DNA of 64,000 nt. Source: Parvularcula lutaonensis (GTDB lineage Bacteria; Pseudomonadota; Alphaproteobacteria; Caulobacterales; Parvularculaceae). The DNA is taken from positions 1,619,501 to 1,683,500 of the forward strand of contig NZ_BMXU01000001.1 in NCBI RefSeq assembly GCF_014651915.1, read 5' to 3'. The notes under the pieces were generated by a model. That model was not told the DNA's origin. It made no database searches and saw nothing but the letters and a program-made list of their open reading frames with translations. Positions 49,914 through 58,800 of this stretch are shown here, in pieces; within the stretch, counting starts at the first letter, position 1; each line of letters opens with the position of its first letter. The position numbers and the translations under genes are program-made.

Positions 49914-50795
49914 ATGCCGTCACTCAAAGACCTCAAGACCCGCATCGGCTCTGTGAAGTCGACGCAGAAGATCACCAAGGCGATGCAGATGGTCGCCGCC
50001 GCGAAGCTGCGCCGTGCCGAGGAGGCCGCCAAGGCGGGCCGTCCTTATGCGACGCGTATCGAGACGGTGCTCGCGAACCTCGCCGCCGGCATGACGCCGG
50101 GCGCGCCGGGTCCGAAGCTGCTGACCGGCACCGGTGACGACCAGACGCATCTTCTCGTGGTCTGCACGGCTGACCGCGGCCTCTGCGGCGGTTTCAACTC
50201 GTCGATCGTCCGCCTTGCCCGTGAGCACATCATCAAGCTCCAGGGCGAGGGCAAGACGGTCAAGATCATGACCGTCGGCAAGAAGGGCTACGAGCAGCTC
50301 AAGCGCCTCTATGGCGAGCTGATCGTGGAGCGTATCACCTTCGAGGACGTGAAGACCGTCGGGTTCCAGCAGGCAAAAGACATCTCCGAGAAGCTTCTCG
50401 ATATGTACGAGGCCGGTGCCTACGACGTCGCGACCATCTTCTTCGGAGAATTCAAATCGGTGATCGCCCAGGTCCCGACCGCCCAGCAGATCATCCCGGC
50501 GGAGCCGCCGAAGGTCGAAGAGGCCGAGAACGAGATCAGCGCTCCGTATGAGTACGAGCCGGGCGAGGAAGCGATCCTCGAGACCCTGCTGCCGCGCTAT
50601 GTCGCCGTGCAGGTCTTCAAGGCCCTCCTCGAAAACGCGGCCTCGGAGCAGGGCGCGCGAATGTCCGCCATGGACAATGCGACCCGCAACGCCGGCGACA
50701 TGATCGACAAGCTGAACCTCCAGTACAACCGTGCCCGCCAGGCACAGATCACGACCGAACTCGTCGAGATCATCGCGGGTGCCGAGAGCGTCTGA
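49914..50795 (+). CDS. atpG: ATP synthase F1 subunit gamma
   Basis: A 293-residue central-stalk subunit. N-terminal [26 protein letters not shown] and C-terminal [20 protein letters not shown] are the canonical coiled-coil segments, with [16 protein letters not shown] between. It ends in a strong terminator, so it is the last gene of the atpHAG unit rather than being followed directly by atpD. Confidence 0.97.
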   Translation: MPSLKDLKTRIGSVKSTQKITKAMQMVAAAKLRRAEEAAKAGRPYATRIETVLANLAAGMTPGAPGPKLLTGTGDDQTHLLVVCTADRGLCGGFNSSIVRLAREHIIKLQGEGKTVKIMTVGKKGYEQLKRLYGELIVERITFEDVKTVGFQQAKDISEKLLDMYEAGAYDVATIFFGEFKSVIAQVPTAQQIIPAEPPKVEEAENEISAPYEYEPGEEAILETLLPRYVAVQVFKALLENAASEQGARMSAMDNATRNAGDMIDKLNLQYNRARQAQITTELVEIIAGAESV

Positions 50796-50822
50796 CGCGT
50801 AGTGAACAATGGAATTGGGAAA

Positions 50823-50845
50823 GCCGCCCCTCGGGGCGGCTTTTT
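50823..50845 (+). terminator. Rho-independent terminator after atpG
   Basis: GCCGCCC-CTCG-GGGCGGC with five T, 27 bases after the atpG stop. It separates atpHAG from atpD. Confidence 0.9.
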
Positions 50846-50941
50846 CTTTTGGCATCGCAAGAATGAGGCCCGCACTCGGCATCGAAGATTTGGGTTGAGG
50901 GCGAGTTCGGTTCTCGGGGCACCCGGAATGACCTTCGAACG

Positions 50942-51994
50942 TTACTCAGCGAATTCCTTGACCAGCGCGGTGGGCTCTTCCGCGATTCGCCGCAGATAGT
51001 GCTCGGCATACCGCACGGTCGTCTCTTCGCTATAGAACCGGGCTGCTTTCTCCTTCGCCGCTGCGCCGAGCCTCGCGCGCAAGGCTTCATCCCTGCGCAG
51101 CCGGTCGATTGCCTCGGCAATGGCCATCGCCGACCCCGGTTCCACCGCCAGCGCCTCGCGCCCGTCGCTTGCGTATTCCAGCACGCCTTCCGCCGCCGTT
51201 ACCACCTGCGGCACGCCGAGATGCATGGCCCCGACGAGGCTGACGATCCCGCACGGGGTCTCCGTGCTCCGCATTGGCAGCACATGGGCATCGGCATGGG
51301 CGAGGACCGACCACGCGCGCTCAGGCGGAATATTGACCAGCACTGTGACGTTCCGGGGCACATCCAGACCGACGAGATTTTTCGGCCGCGCCACGATCAC
51401 GAACCGCTCGTCAGGGCGCAGCCGCGCCGCCTCCATCAGAACGGCATAGTCCCGCGCCTCCCCGCCCAGCGCGGCAATGTAAGGGCCTTCGATCTCCCGC
51501 TGCGGCGCGAATTCCGGTGCTTGCACCCCCCACGGCCAGAGCACGAGCCGCTGGCGGTCGAGGCCAAAGGCCTCGGCGTAGAGCCGTGCCTCCATCTCCG
51601 TGAACACGAAGCCCTGATGGAGTCGCGAGAAAGCCCGTCCCATCGCCGCACGTCGACTGCCTTGCGGCAGGTCGGTGAAGTTGAAGGCGAAAAGGTCGTG
51701 CCGTGCGGAGCGTCCGCCGCGGAACTGCTCCACCCACGCGGCGCATCCTGGCAGGAAGGAGAGGATGAGGTCGAAGGACTCACGCTGGTGCTCGCGCCAG
51801 ATCCGTCGTGCTTCGAGGGCGGAGGCGATGCCTTGCCGCCATGTCCCGTCATGCCTGGCCGGCGGGATTCGGTAGTGGGTCACGTCCAGTTGGTCAGCGA
51901 AGGACAGCTTTGGAAACACCCATTCCCAGTCCGGCTTCCTGATCCGGTTCACGGCAGCGATCCGTAAGGTGCGCGGCAGGCGCTCTTGGGGCAT
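50942..51994 (-). CDS. Family 4-type glycosyltransferase inserted within the F1-ATPase genes
   Basis: A 350-residue cytoplasmic GT-B enzyme on the minus strand between atpG and atpD. The ATG at 51994 follows GGAG. The C-terminal nucleotide-sugar half has YIAALGGEARDYAVLMEAARL, RFVIVARP, HVLPMRSTETPCGIVSLVGAMHLGVPQVVT (the E-x7-E region of group 1 enzymes), and EALAVEPGSAMAIAEAIDRL. The N-terminal half is less conserved. Acceptor and sugar are unknown. Its base composition is like its neighbours, so recent transfer is not evident. Confidence 0.88.
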   Translation of the reverse strand: MPQERLPRTLRIAAVNRIRKPDWEWVFPKLSFADQLDVTHYRIPPARHDGTWRQGIASALEARRIWREHQRESFDLILSFLPGCAAWVEQFRGGRSARHDLFAFNFTDLPQGSRRAAMGRAFSRLHQGFVFTEMEARLYAEAFGLDRQRLVLWPWGVQAPEFAPQREIEGPYIAALGGEARDYAVLMEAARLRPDERFVIVARPKNLVGLDVPRNVTVLVNIPPERAWSVLAHADAHVLPMRSTETPCGIVSLVGAMHLGVPQVVTAAEGVLEYASDGREALAVEPGSAMAIAEAIDRLRRDEALRARLGAAAKEKAARFYSEETTVRYAEHYLRRIAEEPTALVKEFAE

Positions 51995-52124
51995 GGAAAC
52001 TCCGCGACAAAACAAGGCAGGGACTGGCTTCCGGCGTATCTGTGCCCGGATGGCGACACAAGGTCCGCGGCAGCTGCTGATTTCTTGCCGAAAGCCTCTG
52101 GAAACATGGGGGGAGAGGCGCTAG

Positions 52125-53588
<1,464 letters not shown>

Positions 53589-53618
53589 GCAGCGGTTCAC
53601 AACGGAACAATCGAGAAG

Positions 53619-53647
53619 CCCGGACAGTCTCCCTGTCCGGGTTTTTT
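53619..53647 (+). terminator. Rho-independent terminator after atpD
   Basis: CCCGGACAG-N5-CTGTCCGGG followed by six T, 30 bases after the atpD stop. Confidence 0.92.
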
Positions 53648-53673
53648 CGTGCTTCGAGCTGAAACGGTACGCC

Positions 53674-53715
53674 GGCGCCAACTTTCCCGCGCAGGGTGAA
53701 AGCGGGCTTGGCGCC
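53674..53715. repeat. Long hairpin in the atpD-atpC gap
   Basis: Perfect 8-bp outer arms GGCGCCAA and TTGGCGCC enclose a second 5-bp stem (CCCGC/GCGGG). It is followed by CAACCGGAATGGCC. It may be an intergenic repeat unit or a leader structure of the small gene at 53847. Confidence 0.45.
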
Positions 53716-53846
53716 GCAACCGGAATGGCCCCCAACGGGGCGAGCCAGCGTCAACAGGGAATTAACAATTGCGCCAGCCGCGCGAACGCCACCCCTAGGC
53801 ACACCGTTTGCAATGCCCATGTGTGAGCAGCAAGCGGAGGCCAAAC

Positions 53847-54017
53847 ATGATGCTCTCGTTCATCGACCAGCTTTGGATCCAGATGGGTCTCAAGCGTTCG
53901 GAACTGCGCCGCGAACGCGGCCGGGGCGTGGCCTATGCAGTCTTGGCGCTATCCTGCCTCACCTCGACAGTGCTGATGGCAGACCTCGTCATCAATTTCT
54001 CGGGCCGCTTCGGTTGA
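53847..54017 (+). CDS. 56-residue single-helix membrane protein between atpD and atpC
   Basis: A short gene with a strong ribosome site (AGCGGAGG, six bases before the ATG) and its own terminator. The protein has a basic amphipathic start (LWIQMGLKRSELRRERGRG) and one membrane helix (AYAVLALSCLTSTVLMADLVI), ending NFSGRFG, so it should lie N-in in the inner membrane. No family is recognised. Its place in the F1-ATPase locus suggests, but does not show, a link to ATP synthase. Confidence 0.72.
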   Translation: MMLSFIDQLWIQMGLKRSELRRERGRGVAYAVLALSCLTSTVLMADLVINFSGRFG

Positions 54018-54042
54018 TGGCAGCCTGGACGTTCCGGAAAAC

Positions 54043-54065
54043 AGGCCGCTTCGGCGGCCTTTTTT
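54043..54065 (+). terminator. Rho-independent terminator after the 56-residue gene
   Basis: AGGCCGC-TTCG-GCGGCCT with a run of six T, 25 bases after the stop codon; the UUCG tetraloop makes it very stable. Confidence 0.9.
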
Positions 54066-54183
54066 GTGCTTTGGCCCGTGGGCACAGCAGCGGCTTGCGC
54101 TTCCGCCCAAGATGTTCTTGAAGCGGCGGACGTAGGAAACAGCAGGCCGTCCGAGGCCCCCGCACGAAGGATTTCAACGCACC

Positions 54184-54567
54184 ATGGCGCAGTTTGCCTT
54201 TTCCCTCGTCTCTCCCGAGCGTGAGCTTTTCTCCGGCGAGGTCGACGCCGTCGTGGTTCCCGGCACCGAAGGCACCTTCGAAGTCCGGGCCAATCACGCG
54301 CCCCTGATGGCGACTCTCTCGCCTGGCATGCTCGAAGTGCATCAGGGCGGCGAGGTGACAAAGACCTTCGTCCGCGGCGGCTTCGCTGACGTGTCGCCGA
54401 ACGGCCTCACCGTTCTGGCCGAGAAGGCCGTGAACGAGCAGGACCTCCAGGGCGATGTCCTGACCTCAGAGCGCGAGGACGCCCAATCCACGATCGAGGA
54501 AGACGGTGCAAGCCCCGAGGAAGTCCTCAACGCCCGTCGCGCCCTCGACACGCTCGCGAAGTACTGA
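54184..54567 (+). CDS. atpC: ATP synthase F1 subunit epsilon
   Basis: A 127-residue subunit. The N-terminal beta sandwich has FSLVSPERELFSGEVDAVVVPGTEGTFEVRANHAPLM split by the usual turns, and a C-terminal helix (SPEEVLNARRALDTLAKY) that can inhibit ATPase. It is separated from atpD by 595 bases, two terminators and a small gene, so it is not part of a standard atpHAGDC transcript. Confidence 0.96.
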   Translation: MAQFAFSLVSPERELFSGEVDAVVVPGTEGTFEVRANHAPLMATLSPGMLEVHQGGEVTKTFVRGGFADVSPNGLTVLAEKAVNEQDLQGDVLTSEREDAQSTIEEDGASPEEVLNARRALDTLAKY

Positions 54568-54710
54568 GAACGCTTCAGGCGGCTTTTACCGGAGCCTCGC
54601 TACACCTCTCAGGGATGTATGCGGTTACGCACGTCGCGCTGCCGCTGGCGTCTTTATTGCACCGCCGCACGGGCCTAAGCCGGTGTGCGTTTCTGTGAGC
54701 GAGGACATCG

Positions 54711-55559
54711 ATGTCGACCACTTCGTTGAACCCCGAGACTGAGGCGCGTCCCGCCGTGGTGACGCCGCCGCATTTCGAGGCTGACCTCGACCGGCTCTAT
54801 CGCTTCGCAGAGGAGAACCGCGAAGCCTACAGGAACAACGATCCATTCCCGCACATCGCCATTGAGGACTTCGTGAAGCCGGAGATCCTTGAAGCGGTCC
54901 TGCGCGAAAGTGCCGACAAGTCGTCTTGGCACCACATGAATGACGAGGACCAGAACAAGTTCGCGACGGCCAAGACCCTCGCCATGGGTCCGCAGACCCG
55001 CGCGCTGATCCAGTTCCTCAACGGCCAAGAGATCCTCGCATTCCTCGAGAAGCTGACCGGCATTGAAGGGCTCATTCCGGACCCGGATCTTGCCGGTGGT
55101 GGCCTGCATGAGCTGCGCGACGGCGGCTTCCTCCGTGTCCACGCCGATTTCAACTTCCAGCGCAGGCTGAAGCTCGACCGCAGGATCAATCTCCTCCTCT
55201 ATCTCAATAAGGGGTGGGAAGAGGAGTGGGGCGGCAATATCGAGCTCTGGGACGAGAACACCACCCGTTGCGTCAAGCGATACACGCCGGAGTTCAATCG
55301 CTGCGTGGTGTTCAACACCACCGACCGCAGCTTCCACGGGAACCCGCAGCCGGTCCGCGCGCCCGACGGCCGGACGCGCAAGTCGATCGCGATGTATTAC
55401 TACACTGTCGGCCGACCCGCGGAAGAGGCTTCGCCAGACCACATGACGATCTTCCGCAAGCGTCCTGAAGAGCGCTCGGCAGCGGATGCGGCGAAGTCGA
55501 TGATGCAGCGCTGGCTGCCGCCTGCGATTTACGACGCGATCCGCAAGGTCAAAAAGTAG
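54711..55559 (+). CDS. 2-oxoglutarate/Fe(II)-dependent oxygenase
   Basis: A 282-residue protein with a double-stranded beta-helix. The iron ligands are His and Asp in VHADFNFQ and a distal His in RSFHGNPQPV; the 2-oxoglutarate-binding Arg is probably in RTRKSIAMYYY. The N-terminal part (FPHIAIEDFVKPEILEAVL) is typical of prolyl-hydroxylase-like enzymes of the PKHD/2OG-FeII_3 class. The target may be a protein side chain or small molecule. GAGGA precedes the ATG. The gap after it to terC (138 bases) has no gene. Confidence 0.9.
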   Translation: MSTTSLNPETEARPAVVTPPHFEADLDRLYRFAEENREAYRNNDPFPHIAIEDFVKPEILEAVLRESADKSSWHHMNDEDQNKFATAKTLAMGPQTRALIQFLNGQEILAFLEKLTGIEGLIPDPDLAGGGLHELRDGGFLRVHADFNFQRRLKLDRRINLLLYLNKGWEEEWGGNIELWDENTTRCVKRYTPEFNRCVVFNTTDRSFHGNPQPVRAPDGRTRKSIAMYYYTVGRPAEEASPDHMTIFRKRPEERSAADAAKSMMQRWLPPAIYDAIRKVKK

Positions 55560-55697
55560 CCGCTTTCCCGATTGAGGAGGCAATTGGCACGGCTTGACTA
55601 TGGCGCCCACCTCCTGAGCATTGAGTGAGCTGAGGGATGTCGGGTTGGGTCGCGCGGTCTCCCGCTCAGCTTTCACCGTGGGAAGCGCACGGTTTGG

Positions 55698-56501
55698 TCA
55701 GCCGGCCGCGGTCGGCTTCGTCACCGCCACCTCTACCCCCGGAGCGTTCTTGACCGGCTTGCCCTCCGCCAGCGCTTTCCGCTTCGCACGCCTCGCCATC
55801 ATGTTGAGAACCTCGACGAAGGCCGAGAACGCCATCGCCGCGTAGATGTAGCCCTTGGGCACATGCGCCCCGAAGCCTTCCGCGATCAGCACCGTGCCGA
55901 TCAGCAGCAGGAACGCGAGCGCCAGCATCACCACGGTGGGGTTCCTCTCGATGAAGTTCGCCACCGGGTCAGCGGCGATCAGCATCACCGTCACCGCGAC
56001 GATGACGGCAATGAACATGATGACGACATACTCGGTCATGCCGATGGCAGTGAGGATGGAGTCGATCGAGAACACCGCGTCGAGCAAAAGGATCTGGATG
56101 ACCACCGAGGCCGCGGAGGCCGTGCCGACCTTGCTCCCGGCGGCGTGCGCCAGTTCATGCTCTTCGGGGTCGGTCTTCTCGTGGATCTCCCGCGTCGCCT
56201 TGAAGACGAGGAACAGCCCGCCCGCTATCAGGATCAGGTCCTTCCAGGAGAAACTGTGGCCGAAGGCTTCGAACAGGGTCGTCTTGAGGCCGATGATGAC
56301 CGTGACGAGGGAGAGAAAGATCAGGCGCAGGATCAAGGCGCCACCGATGCCGACGCGTCGCGCGCGTGAACGCTGTTCCTTGGGCAGTTTGTTGGTGAGG
56401 ACCGAAATGAAGATCAGATTGTCGATGCCGAGCACGACCTCCATCACGATCAGCGTCACAAGCGCGGCCCAGGCGGCCGGATTCGAGAAAAGTTCGAGCA
56501 C
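55698..56501 (-). CDS. TerC family integral membrane protein
   Basis: A 267-residue protein with seven to eight helices, GTG start at 56501 after AGGAGG. TerC signatures with in-membrane Asp residues are [14 protein letters not shown] and [16 protein letters not shown], followed by [26 protein letters not shown] with breaks. Members export metals such as manganese or bind tellurite-resistance partners; several help secreted proteins acquire metal. It lies 18 bases after the M50-like protease gene on the same strand. Confidence 0.92.
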   Translation of the reverse strand: MLELFSNPAAWAALVTLIVMEVVLGIDNLIFISVLTNKLPKEQRSRARRVGIGGALILRLIFLSLVTVIIGLKTTLFEAFGHSFSWKDLILIAGGLFLVFKATREIHEKTDPEEHELAHAAGSKVGTASAASVVIQILLLDAVFSIDSILTAIGMTEYVVIMFIAVIVAVTVMLIAADPVANFIERNPTVVMLALAFLLLIGTVLIAEGFGAHVPKGYIYAAMAFSAFVEVLNMMARRAKRKALAEGKPVKNAPGVEVAVTKPTAAG

Positions 56502-56519
56502 GTGGGAGCCTCCTGGGGA

Positions 56520-57083
56520 CTAGAACGTGACAGAGGGCAGATAGTTCTCGCCAAACACCACGGCGGTCATCGCGAGGCTTGCGCCGATCCACCCGAGGAA
56601 CAGCTGCCCAATTCCGGGCCTTGCCCTGTTTCCGGCCCAGAAGGCGAGGATCACGAGCAGCACGATGACAGCGGCTGGCAGGGTCCACGCCCCGATGCCG
56701 AGCTCCGCGCTCACGCGCATCTCGTCATTGGGGCTGGAGAGCGAAACGAACTGCGCGACGATGCGCATGAAGGCGGCGGAGAACACGACCCAGAACGCAA
56801 TGAGAGACCCCGACACCCGTGCGATCACTGCGGCGAAGGCCGCGATCAGCACGGTGGCCAATGGCCCCGCAATATCGACCAGCATGCGGCCACCAGTGCT
56901 GTCGATGCCCCCGACAGCGCTTACGTGATTGATCGTAGCGACCACGTCATAGCCCAGCACTTTGGCGGCAACGGCGTGGGCGGTTTCGTGAGCGACAAAG
57001 GTGAAAACGGTCACGATGACCGTGGTCAGGATGGTCTTCACGCTCACTGTCCCCGCAAACCCGTCGCGCCTGTAATTGGGCAT
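56520..57083 (-). CDS. Membrane-embedded M50-like metalloprotease
   Basis: A 187-residue protein with about five helices. The first helix ends in FVAHETAHAVAAK, an HExxH zinc site inside the membrane, and MLVDIAGPLATVLIAA resembles the conserved AGPLxN region of site-2 proteases. It is short for the family and lacks a recognisable PDZ domain or the usual C-terminal NPDG/LDG motif, so activity is uncertain. It starts at ATG 57083 and directly precedes terC, suggesting a two-gene operon. Confidence 0.72.
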   Translation of the reverse strand: MPNYRRDGFAGTVSVKTILTTVIVTVFTFVAHETAHAVAAKVLGYDVVATINHVSAVGGIDSTGGRMLVDIAGPLATVLIAAFAAVIARVSGSLIAFWVVFSAAFMRIVAQFVSLSSPNDEMRVSAELGIGAWTLPAAVIVLLVILAFWAGNRARPGIGQLFLGWIGASLAMTAVVFGENYLPSVTF

Positions 57084-57179
57084 CGGAGCGGAAGCTGTCG
57101 ACCCCGTGATGCGTGAAAACCTTGCGCCTTTCGCAGCTGGGGGGTGAGGAAGCTCCTGAACACATGACGGAGGCTGGAG

Positions 57180-58253
57180 ATGGCTGAGCAACGAATGACG
57201 AACGGCCGCGGCGAGGTCTACGGATCGATCGTCGATACGATTGGCAACACGCCCGTGGTAAAGGTGAACCGTCTCGCCCCTGACGGCGTGGACATCTATG
57301 TGAAGGCCGAGTTCTTCAACCCCGGCGGCAGTGTGAAGGACCGCCTCGCCATCGCGATCATCGAACATGCCGAACGGACCGGCGCGCTGAAGCCTGGCCA
57401 GACGGTGGTCGAGGCGACCTCCGGCAACACCGGCATCGGTCTCGCCATGGTTTGTGCGGCGAAGGGCTATCCGCTGGTCATCACGATGGTCGAGACGTTC
57501 TCCATCGAGCGCCGCAAGCTGATGCGCTTTCTCGGTGCCAAGGTGATCCTGACACCGAAGGCAGAAAAGGGCTTCGGCATGGTCAGGAAAGCAAAGGAGC
57601 TCGCCGAGCAGAATGGCTGGTTCTATGCCCGCCAGTTCGAGAACGAGGCCAATGCCGACATCCACGAAAACACCACCGGCCGGGAGATCGTCGCGGACTT
57701 CGCGGGCAGGCGTCTCGACTGGTTCGTGACGGGCTTCGGGACCGGCGGCACGGTCACTGGGGTTTCCCGTGTGCTGAAGAAAGAGCGCCCCGAGGTGAAG
57801 ATCGCGCTATCCGAACCCGACCTCGCGCCGATGCTCGAAAGCGGCCAGCCTCAGGAGCGGCAGCCCGATGGCTCCCCGGCGGGCAGCCACCCGGCATGGC
57901 AACCGCACCCAATCCAAGGGTGGAGCCCCGACTTCATTCCGAAGGTGCTGCAGGAGGCCATTGACAATCGGTACTATGACGAACTCCTGCCCGTGACCGG
58001 CGCCGAAGGCATCGAGGCGGCCCGGGAGCTTGCGGCGAGGGAGGGGATCATCACCGGGATTTCCGGCGGCTCGACCTTCGCTGTGGCCCGTCGCATCGCC
58101 GAGAGGGCAGAGAAGGGCTCGCAGATCCTCTGCATGCTGCCCGATACGGGCGAGCGCTATCTGTCTACGCCGCTGTTCGAGGCATTCGGTGCCGACATGA
58201 ATGACGAGGAGCTGAGCATCTCGAGATCGACGCCGTCGGCGCAATTGCCCTGA
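57180..58253 (+). CDS. cysK: Cysteine synthase A family enzyme
   Basis: A 357-residue PLP enzyme joining O-acetylserine and sulfide. The lysine that binds PLP is in NPGGSVKDRLA; the acetylserine-binding loop is EATSGNTGIGL and the phosphate loop GFGTGGTVTGVSR. It is longer than E. coli CysK because of an insertion around residues 215-245 (QPQERQPDGSPAGSH) before the QGWSPDFIPKVL segment, a form common in alphaproteobacteria. GGAGG precedes the ATG. Its end abuts the convergent gene (TGA|TCA). Confidence 0.94.
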   Translation: MAEQRMTNGRGEVYGSIVDTIGNTPVVKVNRLAPDGVDIYVKAEFFNPGGSVKDRLAIAIIEHAERTGALKPGQTVVEATSGNTGIGLAMVCAAKGYPLVITMVETFSIERRKLMRFLGAKVILTPKAEKGFGMVRKAKELAEQNGWFYARQFENEANADIHENTTGREIVADFAGRRLDWFVTGFGTGGTVTGVSRVLKKERPEVKIALSEPDLAPMLESGQPQERQPDGSPAGSHPAWQPHPIQGWSPDFIPKVLQEAIDNRYYDELLPVTGAEGIEAARELAAREGIITGISGGSTFAVARRIAERAEKGSQILCMLPDTGERYLSTPLFEAFGADMNDEELSISRSTPSAQLP

Positions 58254-58736
58254 TCAGGCGGAGCGGTGGAGGCGGCGTAGGAGTTTCGGCTCCTTAGCCT
58301 TCGCCTCGATGGTCAGCCTGGCCTCGCCGCGGTCGGCTTTGCGGTCGCGGCGGAGCTGCGCCACCTGCTCCGTCAGCTCGGTGACAGCATCCTTCAGCTG
58401 CTCGGTTTCCGAGCGGCGGCGGAAAAGAGCGCCGATGAGCGCCTTGAGCAGAAACACGCCGACCACCGGCGACAGCATGACGATAAGATAGCCGCGAAGC
58501 GCCTCTACCCGGCCAGGAAGCTCGCCGAAGCCATCGATTCCGAACATGGCGAGGGCGGTGACCAGGACCACGATCGCAACGTAATTGAGCATCTTGGGCA
58601 GGGGGGAGAAAGCGCCGACCAGCGCCATCAGGATCAGCGACAGGACGAACAGGACGATACCCGTCGCGCCGAGAAAGCTGAGAAGCCCGCCCAGCAGGCC
58701 CAGCGCCTCGCCTAATATGTCAATGCTTTCACGCAC
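58254..58736 (-). CDS. Small membrane protein with C-terminal coiled coil
   Basis: About 160 residues: three hydrophobic helices (roughly 10-40, 45-65 and 80-105), then a charged heptad-like segment RRRSETEQLKDAVTELTEQ that should form a coiled coil, and a basic end. The GTG at 58736 is eight bases after GGGAG; a GTG at 58751 is also open. The family is not recognised. It is convergent with cysK. Confidence 0.7.
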   Translation of the reverse strand: MRESIDILGEALGLLGGLLSFLGATGIVLFVLSLILMALVGAFSPLPKMLNYVAIVVLVTALAMFGIDGFGELPGRVEALRGYLIVMLSPVVGVFLLKALIGALFRRRSETEQLKDAVTELTEQVAQLRRDRKADRGEARLTIEAKAKEPKLLRRLHRSA

Positions 58737-58800
58737 CTGTCGAACTCCCACCCGCCGGTTCGGGCGATGACAGCTAGGTTAGGCTAAAGAGATCGTCACG

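Noticed and set aside
57084-57179. SAM or sulfur-related riboswitch before cysK
   Set aside because: The 96-base gap contains no conserved aptamer pattern that I can recognise, only the ribosome site.
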